DNA from: Saprospiraceae bacterium
Lineage (GTDB): Bacteria > Bacteroidota > Bacteroidia > Chitinophagales > Saprospiraceae
NCBI GenBank assembly: GCA_020627705.1
Contig: JAHDGJ010000001.1
Span: 1 to 64,000, forward strand
Direction of reading: 5' to 3'
DNA: 64,000 nt
The translations under genes were made by a program, and so were the position numbers. Below, in pieces: positions 11,501-18,644 of the stretch. Every line of letters begins with the position of its first letter. Position 1 is the stretch's first letter. Under the pieces are notes generated by a model. It saw only the letters and a list, made by a program, of their open reading frames with translations. It was not told where the DNA came from and ran no database searches.

Positions 11501-13447
11501 ATAATTATAGAACTAACGGTTTCAGATCCTGCGTCTAGTTGCGATCCTGTAGTTATAGAAATACCATGTACAGCGCAATCTTGCCCTTCTGCAGTAATTA
11601 CCTTAACAGCATCTCAAGTAGTATGTTTCGGGTCTTCTGCCTTACAAATTACCGCTGAAAGTAACAACCCAGGTGCAGTCAACTTGATGATGGCAGATGC
11701 AATCACTTGGACTATAGATACACCAAATGGAATGGGTGTTGATGGTTCAGGTTTGGTTGATCCAAGTGTTACAGGAGCTGGCCTTTGGACCATAAGTTAT
11801 AATGCGCAATTTATAGATTGCAATTATCCAGGTTCGACCACAGTAGAGGTTTTAGGCGAAGGTGAAGTTACGCTTACCCCTGATTTTGCTGCTTGTTCTT
11901 CCGCCGCTCCAGTTCAATTAACAGGATCTGTAATAAATCCTGTTCCGTCAAATTCTTCGGTTATGTGGTCTGGAAATGGGGTGGATCCTCTTTCTGGTCT
12001 GTTTACTCCAGCCGATGCTAATAGCGGTATTAATGTTATTACTTATACAGAAATTGATGAATTTGGATGTCAATACACGGGCACCTTGGAAATCGATATT
12101 CAACCAGGTCTTCCGCCTGTGGACTGGACATGTTCTCCGACATTGACTTCTGCTACATTGAGTTGGGTAGAAATTCCGGGCTTAGTATATACAGTTAACC
12201 CGATAAATGTCCCTGGCAATGGAACAGTAACTTCGAACCCTGGTAGTTTTGAAGTACTTGATTTGAATGAAGGGCAAACAGTAACTATTGAACTTACTGT
12301 ATCAGATCCTGCCTCTTCGTGTGATAATATCGTATTGATGTTAGATTGTACGGCGCAATCGTGTCCGTCCATTATGGTTAGTTTCCAAGCGCATACGAAT
12401 GAATTTTGTGTGGGTGAAAATGCAGCACCATTTGCGATCGTGCCGATAGTAGATGGTGGAGATGGCTCCGGGTCCGGAGAATGGACAATAAATTCTTCAA
12501 CATTTAATGGGCAATTTGACCCAGCGGTAGGTGTAGGAGTATATGCCATAGAGTATGTCTGGACCGAAATGGGATGTCCATTTAGTGCCACAACGGAGAT
12601 TAGTATTTTTGAAGATCCACAATTAACATTAAGTGTAGAAGATCCCTCGTGTTTCTTAAATAATTTAGGAACTGTTGATGTTGCTGCAAGCGCTGGAGAT
12701 GGGAATTATATACTGACATTAGATGATAATCCTATAGAAAACAATAGCCAAGTAACTGCTTCTGTAGGAGTACACACCATAGTCGTGACGGATGGCAATG
12801 CTTGTTCTGCGACAGAGAGCTTCACAATAGCTGAGGCTGCTACACCTCCATTAGCCATTGAAGGTATGACAGATGTTGTAAGCCCAGATTCTTTGACTTT
12901 GGAGTATTCTACCACATTAGATATTTCTACAGCAGACTCATTAATTTGGACATTGGATGGCTTAGAATTATGTTCTGGAATTCAGTGTGATCAAATTGTT
13001 TTAGATACACTGGCATCAAGTCCAGCTAATTTATGCCTTACTATTCATTATGGTGATGGGTGCTTGGTAGAAGCATGCGAGATGGTTTCAATCAGAACTG
13101 TTACTCAAACCTTTTATCCGAATATATTCACACCTAATGGTGATGGATTTAATGATTGGTTTATCATTGGGTCAAATGATATTACTAGTATTCAAAGCTT
13201 TAAAGTTTTTGATCGCTGGGGTGAGCTCGTACTTGATATAGATGACTCGGATGTACATCCAGATGATGGGCCATATTCAGGACCAATACTTGAATTAAAT
13301 AATGCCAATGAAGCCTATGTTTGGAATGGTGATTTCAGAGGTAGGGGTGTAGTGCCAGGTATTTACGTTTTTGTAATTGAATATGTCGATAGTCTCGGTG
13401 ATACAATAATTGAGTCGGGTGATATTACGGTACTAGAAAGTAATTGA
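5534..13447 (+). CDS. Giant T9SS type B secreted protein with SdrD-B-like and PKD-like domains
   Basis: A 2637-residue exported protein, probably an extended surface adhesin. The signal peptide is residues 1-20 (MKKALLVVLAIVGLNLDSIA). Five SdrD-B/Cna-B-like domains follow at about residues 24-700, each starting with a variant of ISGxVWEDxNxNG. Next comes a Cys-rich beta domain (about 715-890, with IAWFSFIAPS), then PKD-like modules, including a duplicated 260-residue block. The C-terminus from about residue 2526 (FYPNIFTPNGDGFNDWF) is a type B T9SS sorting domain. There is no LPxTG motif, so anchoring should go through T9SS rather than sortase. It starts 117 bp after the preceding giant gene on the same strand and ends at a strong hairpin terminator. 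SdrD-B domains usually bind calcium and stiffen stalks; a specific ligand cannot be inferred. Confidence 0.87.
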   Translation: MKKALLVVLAIVGLNLDSIAQDISGIIWEDNNGNGVMEGTDAGISGVSVVLTDCAGGMLMPAVVTDGTGNYSFTNPIPASGSYCVEINTTTLPAGSLWCTTAGGADSDAPINTSSNTNPIIVGPASVFPGTINAGFSQMNTIAGEIFEDADADGLQVGTDDLASCNITVCLFDVGGVAALDCEGNAIPCQTTSSGSYSFTDVVPPGMYYVEFDIASCDLCANGTPSFFTNNGGTSLISSDNHDIDETFGPGTTGSFTVSSNGGDVEIDAGVIGGAVLTGEVWEDANFNGTQEGAELPIAGVQVCLNYVSTGMAANDFSGAPIPCVFTDASGVYTFNDVPPLDPANDFYKISFEANPMIGGVSFTPTIFAGVGVDPLLNNNDSDACWPSCTPADGCTNGFSLESCQNGMNVDAGYIRPQAISGSVFKDANNNCLEDDGIAYIGPPLTVELIDVNTGAVPVDVNGNTVVSVMTDANGMYFFCDLTPGMYQVQFPNTLMTGWSYSNDNCTGPTSDPITNGDMISDVDPNTGLTEVFTLTSDNMADNNCAGPSINSIDAGVWRCVAIGGTVWADDDMNCQFDVGVESPIANVEIQLTAISGVEAGNTWTWQTDVNGEYTFGTTASGPNANNVCYPPGNYQLEVLQSNWNGVLLNHEPSAMCGSDNCIDNDNNGSGVIGGPSVSNIFTLECGNECINEDGMGDTDLTADFGFFFMCDPNSNGSNSTLMCDAALLLCDLADLDNICGALPPANTTPSGTPGVPNTLCNGAGVPNNIAWFSFIAPSVSSLEIVVEPFGCNMINGQNPGMQYGIYDGCDFTNTIVCDPGCNVGTITVQLTNGQYIPGNQYWFFLDGCSGSECSYTVEVTQGAGFTFDMPNPSDIACPECTLISNSPFGSPSSVYEVCEGAAGISFNLTDPTMFFDNFESPDAYNWSISPSLPTLTPVTSDSEQVLDFNQGPGLYTLCMDLVDSSCDSEGPRCVEINVIPTPMIVFDPLDVCLDASGQLNLHQGIPDAISGGSTVSWLGDLPSNNASNNSLETYNFIEQNTPIFGCEVSQQIDITDFPITTGVWQDVVCASDMNFDGTYEVGLDIGQSTLVSIPTGNTPVVFTMGSLSPLDYTGNGCDSILNVSVDVIDIDGFLSDGPCMQTSGVQLNWTNTADDLGDYNNVTYEWVNVSTSTTLTPNGSGFTDQFVFESGDYELIICGSLPLTNPADHGGMTEKECCTSFSISLVINGPDTPVVSGDQVVCGGGSNSIYTFDDSMIGSANIVWTVIGSDATIVSGQGSNTLEIDWGTTTNGEVMVSVQGFCGSSDSAPIMVEITSVPDPVILPAGPICVGEALDIIYDGIPLDMNATYNWDFDTGVVQNGTGSAGPGVHEVAWATSGMKTITLTTELNGCGSTQAMIEVEVVEPLDTPDVICAAGSTTTTLVYCWEDVGADEYIPTIISQTGAGTINYVAGELCVTIEGLNTSEEVVVQVTAVDNGVCSNVLSNEQMCTVQDCVVPTLTNTCNMLSDICLDGTQTTIDLSMCITADLDGSGVYSGNGVNAAANTFDPNDPAVVEGANTINYLYTSVDNCVANASITINVYSIPIAEFTVESPICVTDQSMVEFTGATVPDGGYTWGIPTEANETSISGSAGSLSFNDPGTYMVTLTTTNNGCDSEPVMMPIEVVEELAVPDVQCDPDLTSTTSTGFMWTEVPGLVYTVNEVSIPANGMVTSSSGSYSVTGLTEGQSVIIEVTCEDPLSPCPAQTSLPVECFAQSCPVANISITAPSTVCFNSQTVQLTAESDNTAVVDLLNADMITWAINTPNGMGVDQTGVFDPTISGDGIWTISYEAQFGDCVYPGSAMIEVLGEGTVTLTADFDICDSADPVQLTATVTDPTPSNSVITWSGNGVDAMSGVFDPSMAAMGINVINYSEVDEFGCEYTGMININVQPGLSDPDWICNSTISSAEITWTEISGLVYEVNPIQIPANGTVSSNPGSFEVLDLLEDQTIIIELTVSDPASSCDPVVIEIPCTAQSCPSAVITLTASQVVCFGSSALQITAESNNPGAVNLMMADAITWTIDTPNGMGVDGSGLVDPSVTGAGLWTISYNAQFIDCNYPGSTTVEVLGEGEVTLTPDFAACSSAAPVQLTGSVINPVPSNSSVMWSGNGVDPLSGLFTPADANSGINVITYTEIDEFGCQYTGTLEIDIQPGLPPVDWTCSPTLTSATLSWVEIPGLVYTVNPINVPGNGTVTSNPGSFEVLDLNEGQTVTIELTVSDPASSCDNIVLMLDCTAQSCPSIMVSFQAHTNEFCVGENAAPFAIVPIVDGGDGSGSGEWTINSSTFNGQFDPAVGVGVYAIEYVWTEMGCPFSATTEISIFEDPQLTLSVEDPSCFLNNLGTVDVAASAGDGNYILTLDDNPIENNSQVTASVGVHTIVVTDGNACSATESFTIAEAATPPLAIEGMTDVVSPDSLTLEYSTTLDISTADSLIWTLDGLELCSGIQCDQIVLDTLASSPANLCLTIHYGDGCLVEACEMVSIRTVTQTFYPNIFTPNGDGFNDWFIIGSNDITSIQSFKVFDRWGELVLDIDDSDVHPDDGPYSGPILELNNANEAYVWNGDFRGRGVVPGIYVFVIEYVDSLGDTIIESGDITVLESN
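5600..7660 (+). repeat. Five SdrD-B-like domain modules
   Basis: Five modules begin near ISGIIWEDNNGNGVMEGTD, IAGEIFEDADADGLQVGTD, LTGEVWEDANFNGTQEGAE, ISGSVFKDANNNCLEDDG and IGGTVWADDDMNCQFDVG. The Asp/Asn-rich loop after WED is the putative calcium site of the SdrD-B/Cna-B family. Each module ends with a YxFxxVxPGxYYVE-like strand. The boundaries are approximate. Confidence 0.7.
10799..12358 (+). repeat. Two in-frame tandem copies of a 780-bp (260-codon) unit
   Basis: Copy A is 10799-11578 and copy B is 11579-12358; both begin at the Ser-Cys-Pro after a TAQ or FAQ and have exactly the same length. Matching landmarks include NTPNGMGVD/DTPNGMGVD, WSGNGVDAMSG/WSGNGVDPLSG, DEFGCEYTG/DEFGCQYTG and SNPGSFEVLDL in both copies. 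A partial earlier copy of the second half lies just upstream (about 10550-10798, with WTEVPGLVYTVNEV), so the array is 2.3 units long. The DNA has diverged, but no indel has survived. Confidence 0.9.
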
Positions 13448-13467
13448 TAAGGCATAAATCGTAAGAT

Positions 13468-13506
13468 AAAAAGCATGTAAATCATTGTGGTTTACATGCT
13501 TTTTTA
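13468..13506 (+). terminator. Rho-independent terminator after the SdrD-B protein
   Basis: The stem AAAAGCATGTAAA pairs with TTTACATGCTTTT around a 9-nt loop and is followed by a T run. The reverse strand also reads stem plus T run, so it may also stop transcription of convergent cmk. Confidence 0.85.
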
Positions 13507-13546
13507 GTTTCAGTAGAATCAAGTAAATAATTGTGTTATCGAGTTT

Positions 13547-14233
13547 CTAGATATACATTTTAGTGAGCTTGAGAACTGCTTGTAGTTGTTGTTTTGTAGA
13601 AAGTTCTGAGTTGTCCAGTACAATGGCATCATCAGCTTGTCTTAAAGGGCTGTCATCCCTGGTGGAGTCAATAGTATCCCGCTTAATTAAGTTTGCTTTA
13701 ACACGGTCAAAAGGTACTTCTTTTCCTCTCGTTTTTAATTCCAAGTATCTTCGATGAGAACGAACTTCTATGTTTGCTGTGACGAATATTTTTAATTCGG
13801 CATTAGGGAAGACTACCGTTCCTATATCTCTTCCATCCATCACGATACCTTTTTTCTCACCAAAAGCCTTTTGTTGCTCCACCAATACTCTTCGAACTTG
13901 AGAGATGGCGGCAACTTCACTGACCATGTCTGAGACTTCTTGTGATCTAATATCGTCTTCAACCAATTCGCCGTTTAAGTAGCATAGGTTTTTTCTTCGC
14001 TTCGTTTTAAACTGAATTTTGATGTTGTTCAGCGCAGACCCAATTTCTATTTCATTGGTTAAATCAATCTCATTCCAAATAAAGTAGAGCGTGACAGCAC
14101 GATACATGGCCCCAGAATCTACATAGATGTATCTCAATTTTTTGGCTAAATCTCTTGCTAATGTAGATTTTCCACAAGAGGAGTGTCCATCAATGGCTAT
14201 GGTTATTTTTCTTTTCTTAAACAGATTGAGCAT
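13547..14233 (-). CDS. cmk: Cytidylate kinase (dCMP/CMP kinase)
   Basis: Phosphorylates CMP and dCMP to the diphosphates with ATP in the cytoplasm (pyrimidine nucleotide salvage and supply). With the start chosen here the protein has 228 residues, typical of the family. The P-loop is GHSSCGKS at residues 16-23, and the conserved MDGRDIGTVVFP block and the basic RxxRR-like substrate region are present. The reading frame is open back to 14272, but those extra residues would be encoded by the terminator hairpin of the upstream gene, so the internal ATG at 14233 is preferred. The gene converges on the SdrD-B giant gene. Confidence 0.93.
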   Translation of the reverse strand: MLNLFKKRKITIAIDGHSSCGKSTLARDLAKKLRYIYVDSGAMYRAVTLYFIWNEIDLTNEIEIGSALNNIKIQFKTKRRKNLCYLNGELVEDDIRSQEVSDMVSEVAAISQVRRVLVEQQKAFGEKKGIVMDGRDIGTVVFPNAELKIFVTANIEVRSHRRYLELKTRGKEVPFDRVKANLIKRDTIDSTRDDSPLRQADDAIVLDNSELSTKQQLQAVLKLTKMYI

Positions 14234-14239
14234 CAGCGG

Positions 14240-14279
14240 CGAAAAATAAAAAAAGCTTTGCAATTTTTGCAAAGCTTTA
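14240..14279 (-). terminator. Rho-independent terminator between the DUF2795 gene and cmk
   Basis: On the minus strand a 12-bp perfect stem (AAAGCTTTGCAA with TTGCAAAGCTTT) and a 3-nt loop are followed by a T-rich tract. It ends only about 7 nt before the chosen cmk ATG, so it could terminate the upstream gene or act as an attenuator for cmk. Confidence 0.8.
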
Positions 14280-14324
14280 TATAGTTTTTGGTAAGGTAAA
14301 TTAGACTCTACCTAGAGGATTCAT

Positions 14325-14546
14325 TTAATATTCGTCTTCATTGAAAAGAAAATCATCTTTTCTAGGATAATCAGGCCAAATATCAACCATGTTATCATAA
14401 ATTTCTCCTTCATCTTCTATCTGTTGAAGATTCTCAAGAACCTCTAAAGGAGCTCCTGAACGGATAGCAAAATCAATAAGCTCATCGCGAGATGCTGGCC
14501 AAGGGCCGTCTTCTAAATGGTGAGCAAGTTCTAATGTCCAATACAT
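14325..14546 (-). CDS. DUF2795 family small acidic protein
   Basis: A 73-residue acidic cytoplasmic protein widely conserved in Bacteroidota (DUF2795). Landmarks are the N-terminal MYWTLELAHHLED, the central FAIRSGAPLEVLENLQ and the C-terminal WPDYPRKDDFLFNEDEY. The fold of this family resembles small DNA-associated or regulatory domains, but no function is established. There is no signal peptide or membrane segment. The gene has its own TTG-N19-TACTTTTG promoter upstream and a strong terminator downstream, so it is probably monocistronic and well expressed. Confidence 0.85.
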   Translation of the reverse strand: MYWTLELAHHLEDGPWPASRDELIDFAIRSGAPLEVLENLQQIEDEGEIYDNMVDIWPDYPRKDDFLFNEDEY

Positions 14547-14584
14547 AAATCAAAAAATGTTTTATAGCTGTTCTCAACTATCTG

Positions 14585-14614
14585 CAAAAGTATCATTTTT
14601 TAACAATCGTGCAA
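14585..14614 (-). promoter_or_regulatory. Bacteroidota-type promoter for the DUF2795 gene
   Basis: On the minus strand TTG (14614-14612), a 19-nt spacer and TACTTTTG (14592-14585) match the -33/-7 consensus TTG/TAnnTTTG. The predicted transcription start is near 14579, about 30 nt before the ATG. Confidence 0.65.
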
Positions 14615-14735
14615 GTCGTGAAAACATTATTCTTTCTAATAATGAACCTAAAAATTTGGGTTCAAATTGTATACGTTGAAAAGAACTAATTGGTTTCCTG
14701 AATTTAGAATAAATTCTAAATACGTAGTGATATAA

Positions 14736-15818
14736 TTACAGTATTAGCATTGCATCCCCGTAGCTAAAGAATTTGTATTTCTTCTTAGCCGCTACTTTGT
14801 ATGCCTCTGCCATAAGTTCTGTTCCTGCAAATGCAGAAACCATAATCATTAAACTCGACTTTGGTAAATGAAAATTAGTAATCATGCAATTTGCAATACT
14901 AAAATCATAGGGTGGGTAAACGAACAGGTTTGTCCAACCTTCAGCTGATTTTAGTTTACCTGTTGCTGACACCGCAGATTCAATGCTTCTCATGGAAGTA
15001 GTACCTACAGCGCAAACCTTTTTACCTGCGTCCTTAGCGGCATTAACCGTCTGAGCAGTTATTTCTGGAATTCGAAAATACTCGGCGTCCATTTTATGCT
15101 TTGATAAATCTTCTACATCAATACTTCGAAAAGTACCTAAACCAATATGTAAGGTCAATTCAGTTAGGTTGATTCCTTTGATCTCCATTCTTTTCATCAA
15201 TTCTCGACTAAAATGAAGTCCGGCAGTTGGAGCGGCTACCGCACCCATTTCTTTCGCATAAATTGTTTGATATCTATGCTCATCAACAGGATCAACTTGT
15301 TTGGTGGCTGGCCGAAGTTGGCGGATATAAGGAGGAATAGGCGTATGCCCTAAAATTCCTAGCGCATCTCTAAATTCTTCGTCAGTTCCTTCAAAGAAAA
15401 ATCGAATAGTTCTTCCTCTGCTTGTAGTATTATCTACGACTTCAGCAACTAAAATTTCATTACCTTCTTTGTCAAAGAAATGGAGTTTATTGCCTACTCT
15501 GATTTTACGCGCTGGATCTACTAAAACGTCCCATAACTTTGCATCTGCATTTAATTCTCTTAGAAGGAATACTTCTATGTTTGCTCCTGTCTTTTCTTTT
15601 TTACCGTTTAAGCGTGCAGGGAAAACTTTGGTATTATTAAAAATGAAGGCGTCATCTTCTTCAAAATAATCCAAAAGATCTTTAAATACTCTATGCTCAA
15701 TTTCTCCAGTGTCTCGATGAACAACCATCAATTTAGACTCATCTCTTTCTTTAGATGGAAAGCTGGCTACTAATTTTTCATTTAGTTTATAGTCAAATTG
15801 AGAAAGTTTGGTCCTCAT
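14736..15818 (-). CDS. queA: S-adenosylmethionine:tRNA ribosyltransferase-isomerase
   Basis: Transfers and isomerises the ribosyl moiety of AdoMet onto preQ1-modified tRNA to form epoxyqueuosine at wobble position 34. At 360 residues it is full length for QueA. Recognisable blocks are [13 protein letters not shown] (near residue 56), [13 protein letters not shown]-like [14 protein letters not shown] in the middle, [22 protein letters not shown] and [19 protein letters not shown] near the C-terminus. It is soluble and cytoplasmic. It diverges from the permease gene at 16001. No other queuosine gene is in the window. The start ATG at 15818 fits the family N-terminus ([18 protein letters not shown]). 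Confidence 0.95.
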   Translation of the reverse strand: MRTKLSQFDYKLNEKLVASFPSKERDESKLMVVHRDTGEIEHRVFKDLLDYFEEDDAFIFNNTKVFPARLNGKKEKTGANIEVFLLRELNADAKLWDVLVDPARKIRVGNKLHFFDKEGNEILVAEVVDNTTSRGRTIRFFFEGTDEEFRDALGILGHTPIPPYIRQLRPATKQVDPVDEHRYQTIYAKEMGAVAAPTAGLHFSRELMKRMEIKGINLTELTLHIGLGTFRSIDVEDLSKHKMDAEYFRIPEITAQTVNAAKDAGKKVCAVGTTSMRSIESAVSATGKLKSAEGWTNLFVYPPYDFSIANCMITNFHLPKSSLMIMVSAFAGTELMAEAYKVAAKKKYKFFSYGDAMLIL

Positions 15819-16000
15819 AAATTAAGTTTGGATTATGGTAAAATGTTCGCAAAAATAACTAAAATAGACATATTAAGTTGAGGTAATATTCTACTTTGAA
15901 AAAAGACATTTGCCCTTTTCATAGTTAAACTGTTTAACTTCATCGAAGTCTTTTTAGTTCATTGCAAAAGCTGTTTATTTTTATAGTACAAAGTACAAAC

Positions 16001-17260
16001 GTGAAAGTTTACGCCAAATTAGTATTAGAAAGTGTTCGACAGGCTATAAGCTCCTTGGGGTCTAACAAATTGCGTTCTTTTCTTTCACTGTTGGGAATAG
16101 CGATCGGTATCTTTTGCATTATCGCTGTTCTTTCTGCGGTTAATTCTTTAGAACAATCTATCAAAGGAGGACTCGGGGAAATGGGGAGCGATGTAATCAT
16201 AGTGGATGTCATGCCATGGGGAGAGGATCCGGAAGAAAATTTCTGGAAGTATTTAAAGCGTCCAGTCCCGACACATAGAGATTACGAAGAGGTAAAAGAA
16301 AGATTGGGAGATAAGGCTCAATTTGCACTTTCTGCATTTGTTTCAGGGAAGACGATTAAGTACAAATCCAGCAGTGTACAAGGGGGCTTTACACTTGCTA
16401 CAACTTTTGCTTATCCTGAAGTACAGAGCATGACCATTGAGAAAGGAAGATATTTTACTGCGTCAGAATATCAAACGGGTGCCAAAAAAGTAATTTTGGG
16501 CTATCAAATCGCCTCAGAATTATTCGAAAATATTGATCCAATAGGAAAGAACGTAAAGATTTTTGGCCAAAGATTTCAAGTAATTGGTGTGCTTGAATCG
16601 GAAGGAGATAATCCACTGAATTTTTTCAATTATGATGAAGCTATTTGGATTGGTTGGCAAACCGCTGAAAATTTCATCAATCTAAAAGAGAATTCTAGGA
16701 ACTCAAGCGCCAAATTGTTGTATGCTAAGATTAGGGAAGGGGAGGATATTGAATACTTCAAAGGAGAATTACAAGGAACGCTTCGTCAAGTACGTAGACT
16801 AAGACCACGAGAAGAAGACAACTTTGCTATGAATGAATTAAGTATGCTCAATGATGTAATTGATAACATATTCAAGGTGCTGTATTCCTCTGGCTTTATC
16901 ATTGGTATGTTTGCATTAATTGTAGGAATGATCAGTGTTGCAAATATTATGTTTGTGTCAGTCAAAGAGCGCACTAATATAATAGGGATCAAAAAGGCAT
17001 TGGGCGCGAAAAAGGGCATTATATTATTTGAATTTTTAGTGGAGGCAGTTATTCTTTGTTTAATCGGTGGAGCGATTGGTTTGGTGTTAGTTTTTGTTGT
17101 GCTAAAAGTCGTTTCGGGACTAATATCTTTTGACATTTCAGCAACTCCAATGTTTATACTTATCGGTGTTATATGCTCTATTGTAGTGGGTGTTATTTCA
17201 GGGTTGATTCCAGCGTTTCAGGCTTCTCGAATGGATCCTGTGGTGGCCATGAGGCAATAA
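16001..17260 (+). CDS. MacB/FtsX-type ABC transporter permease
   Basis: Inner-membrane permease of the MacB/LolCE type, about 419 residues. The architecture is one N-terminal membrane segment (residues about 20-45, LSLLGIAIGIFCIIAVLSAV), a large periplasmic MacB_PCD domain (about 50-270), then three C-terminal membrane segments with the FtsX domain (VKERTNIIGIKKALGAKKG joins the first two). It ends in SRMDPVVAMRQ, typical of the family. The frame is open from a TTG at 15962, but the GTG at 16001 (VKVYAKLVLESVRQA) gives the usual N-terminus and is preferred. No ATPase gene lies beside it, so its partner must be encoded elsewhere. The substrate is unknown. Confidence 0.85.
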   Translation: MKVYAKLVLESVRQAISSLGSNKLRSFLSLLGIAIGIFCIIAVLSAVNSLEQSIKGGLGEMGSDVIIVDVMPWGEDPEENFWKYLKRPVPTHRDYEEVKERLGDKAQFALSAFVSGKTIKYKSSSVQGGFTLATTFAYPEVQSMTIEKGRYFTASEYQTGAKKVILGYQIASELFENIDPIGKNVKIFGQRFQVIGVLESEGDNPLNFFNYDEAIWIGWQTAENFINLKENSRNSSAKLLYAKIREGEDIEYFKGELQGTLRQVRRLRPREEDNFAMNELSMLNDVIDNIFKVLYSSGFIIGMFALIVGMISVANIMFVSVKERTNIIGIKKALGAKKGIILFEFLVEAVILCLIGGAIGLVLVFVVLKVVSGLISFDISATPMFILIGVICSIVVGVISGLIPAFQASRMDPVVAMRQ

Positions 17261-17271
17261 TTTGCAGCAAT

Positions 17272-17306
17272 AAAAAAAGCCATTGAAAAAAATCAATGGC
17301 TTTTAA
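17272..17306 (-). terminator. Bidirectional terminator between the permease gene and rplT
   Basis: The stem AAAAGCCATTGA pairs with TCAATGGCTTTT around a short A-rich loop. The minus strand ends in seven T residues, ideal for stopping the infC-rpmI-rplT transcript; the plus strand has a weaker TTTT tract for the permease gene. Confidence 0.8.
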
Positions 17307-17331
17307 TAAGTAATTCTTATAAAGAGCTTCT

Positions 17332-17676
17332 TTATTTCACTTTATCCACTATTGCTTTAAATTGCTCTGGATGATTCATTGCAAGGTCCGCAAGTACTTT
17401 TCTGTTTAATGAAGTACCGTTTTTAGATAAACCATACATGAATTTTGAGTAAGACATCCCGTGTTGTCTCGTAGCCGCATTGATACGGGCAATCCACAAT
17501 CTTCTGAATGCTCTTTTCTTATTTTTTCTATCTCGGTAAGCATATGATAAAGCTTTTTCAACTGCATTTTTTGCAACTGTATAAACTTTACTTCTTGCTC
17601 CAAAATAACCTCTGGCTGCTTTAAGGATTTTTTTTCTTCGTCTTCTAGACGCTACAGCGTTGACTGATCTAGGCAT
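17332..17676 (-). CDS. rplT: 50S ribosomal protein L20
   Basis: Binds 23S rRNA and is needed for early 50S assembly. The 114-residue length and very basic N-terminus ([19 protein letters not shown]) are typical, followed by [20 protein letters not shown] and [20 protein letters not shown]. It is the last gene of infC-rpmI-rplT. In E. coli and Bacillus, L20 represses this operon by binding its own leader; the 70-nt rpmI-rplT spacer here shows no obvious pseudoknot by eye, so such control is only inferred. A strong terminator follows. Confidence 0.97.
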   Translation of the reverse strand: MPRSVNAVASRRRRKKILKAARGYFGARSKVYTVAKNAVEKALSYAYRDRKNKKRAFRRLWIARINAATRQHGMSYSKFMYGLSKNGTSLNRKVLADLAMNHPEQFKAIVDKVK

Positions 17677-17746
17677 GTTGTTGTTTTTAGTTCCTCACAG
17701 GGATTCAAAGAATTCTTTTGGCCTGTAAGCTCGTTAAAAAATAATT

Positions 17747-17941
17747 TTAAATAGCTAAGAGATCTTTGATTCTCTTCTCATCTGATTTCGCAACTAAAGC
17801 TGAACCGGTTAAATTTAGCTTTGCTCTTTTACCTTTTTTTCTCAAAAGGTGCCTTTTCCCGGCTTGAAATCTTTTAATTTTTCCTGATCCGGTTACCTTA
17901 AATCTCTTCTTGGCACTGGAATTGGTTTTCATCTTAGGCAT
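17747..17941 (-). CDS. rpmI: 50S ribosomal protein L35
   Basis: Small basic large-subunit protein of 64 residues, the usual length. The sequence begins [20 protein letters not shown] and continues [20 protein letters not shown], both diagnostic. It lies between infC (66 nt upstream) and rplT (70 nt downstream), the conserved order. A promoter-like TTG-N20-TACCTTTG sits in the infC-rpmI gap and would give a leader of about 16 nt, so rpmI-rplT may be transcribed independently of infC. Confidence 0.97.
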   Translation of the reverse strand: MPKMKTNSSAKKRFKVTGSGKIKRFQAGKRHLLRKKGKRAKLNLTGSALVAKSDEKRIKDLLAI

Positions 17942-17962
17942 TTCCTAACTTTTTATCGGGCG

Positions 17963-17993
17963 CAAAGGTAACCTTTAAGCCCATGTAGAGCAA
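17963..17993 (-). promoter_or_regulatory. Internal promoter in front of rpmI-rplT
   Basis: On the minus strand TTG (17993-17991), a 20-nt spacer and TACCTTTG (17970-17963) match the Bacteroidota housekeeping consensus. It lies wholly between the infC stop and the rpmI ATG. Confidence 0.6.
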
Positions 17994-18007
17994 TTTTTTA
18001 GAGTTTT

Positions 18008-18595
18008 TTATTTCTTCTTTTTAGGCGAGATAATGACTAACATTCTTCTACCTTCCATTTTTGGTAATTCTTCTGCCGCACCATATTCTTCTAACGCTTT
18101 TAAAAGCTTCAAAAGCAATAGTTCACCTCTGTCTTTGAAAACAATAGTTCTTCCTCGGAAGTGTACATAAGCTTTGACCTTAGCGCCATCTTCCAGAAAC
18201 TTTTGAGCATGCTTTAGTTTGAATTGAAAGTCATGTTCGTCCGTGTTAGGCCCAAATCGAATTTCTTTGATTACGGTCTTTTTTGTTTTTGCCTTCATTT
18301 CTTTCTCACGCTTTTTAGCCTGATAAAGAAATTTCTTATAATCAATGATTTTACATACCGGTGGAACAGCTTTAGGACTGATCTCTACGAGGTCGATATC
18401 CATAGCCTTTGCCCACTTGATTACTTCATATGTTTTAAAAATTCCGGATTCGATGGTTTTACCCGCTGCCTCACTGATTTCATCAAAATTATCCCCAACC
18501 AATCTGATTTCTGAAATCATGATCTTTTCATTGATTCTATGTTGGGGTTCTAGATTTCTTCTTTGAGGTCTTCTTCGTTTGTGTCTAATTGCCAA
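18008..18595 (-). CDS. infC: Translation initiation factor IF-3 (TTG start)
   Basis: Binds the 30S subunit, prevents 50S joining and proofreads the start codon and initiator tRNA. The 195 residues comprise an N-terminal domain (HRINEKIMISEIRLVGDNFD), a Lys-rich linker and the C-terminal domain (KEIRFGPNTDEHDFQFKLKHA). The start that keeps the full basic N-terminus (AIRHKRRRPQRRN) is a TTG at 18595; the first in-frame ATG would remove about 25 residues. A rare start codon is notable because IF-3 discriminates against non-AUG starts and E. coli infC uses AUU for self-repression. It lies 49 nt after clpC on the same strand. Confidence 0.94.
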   Translation of the reverse strand: MAIRHKRRRPQRRNLEPQHRINEKIMISEIRLVGDNFDEISEAAGKTIESGIFKTYEVIKWAKAMDIDLVEISPKAVPPVCKIIDYKKFLYQAKKREKEMKAKTKKTVIKEIRFGPNTDEHDFQFKLKHAQKFLEDGAKVKAYVHFRGRTIVFKDRGELLLLKLLKALEEYGAAEELPKMEGRRMLVIISPKKKK

Positions 18596-18644
18596 ATGTT
18601 TGCTTTTTAATTATTTGATGTGAAAATAGGTTTATTTCAATAGT

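Noticed and set aside
5534-13447. SdrD-like repeats as evidence of a sortase-anchored Gram-positive protein
   Set aside because: There is no LPxTG motif, and the C-terminus is a T9SS type B sorting domain; the SdrD-B fold is shared widely.
14234-14272. Extra 13 residues at the N-terminus of Cmk
   Set aside because: They would be encoded by the stem and T tract of the upstream terminator, and the family starts at about the ATG at 14233.
14702-14721. Inverted repeat ATTTAGAAT/ATTCTAAAT downstream of queA as a terminator
   Set aside because: It is AT-only and no T run follows on the minus strand, so no terminator is called.
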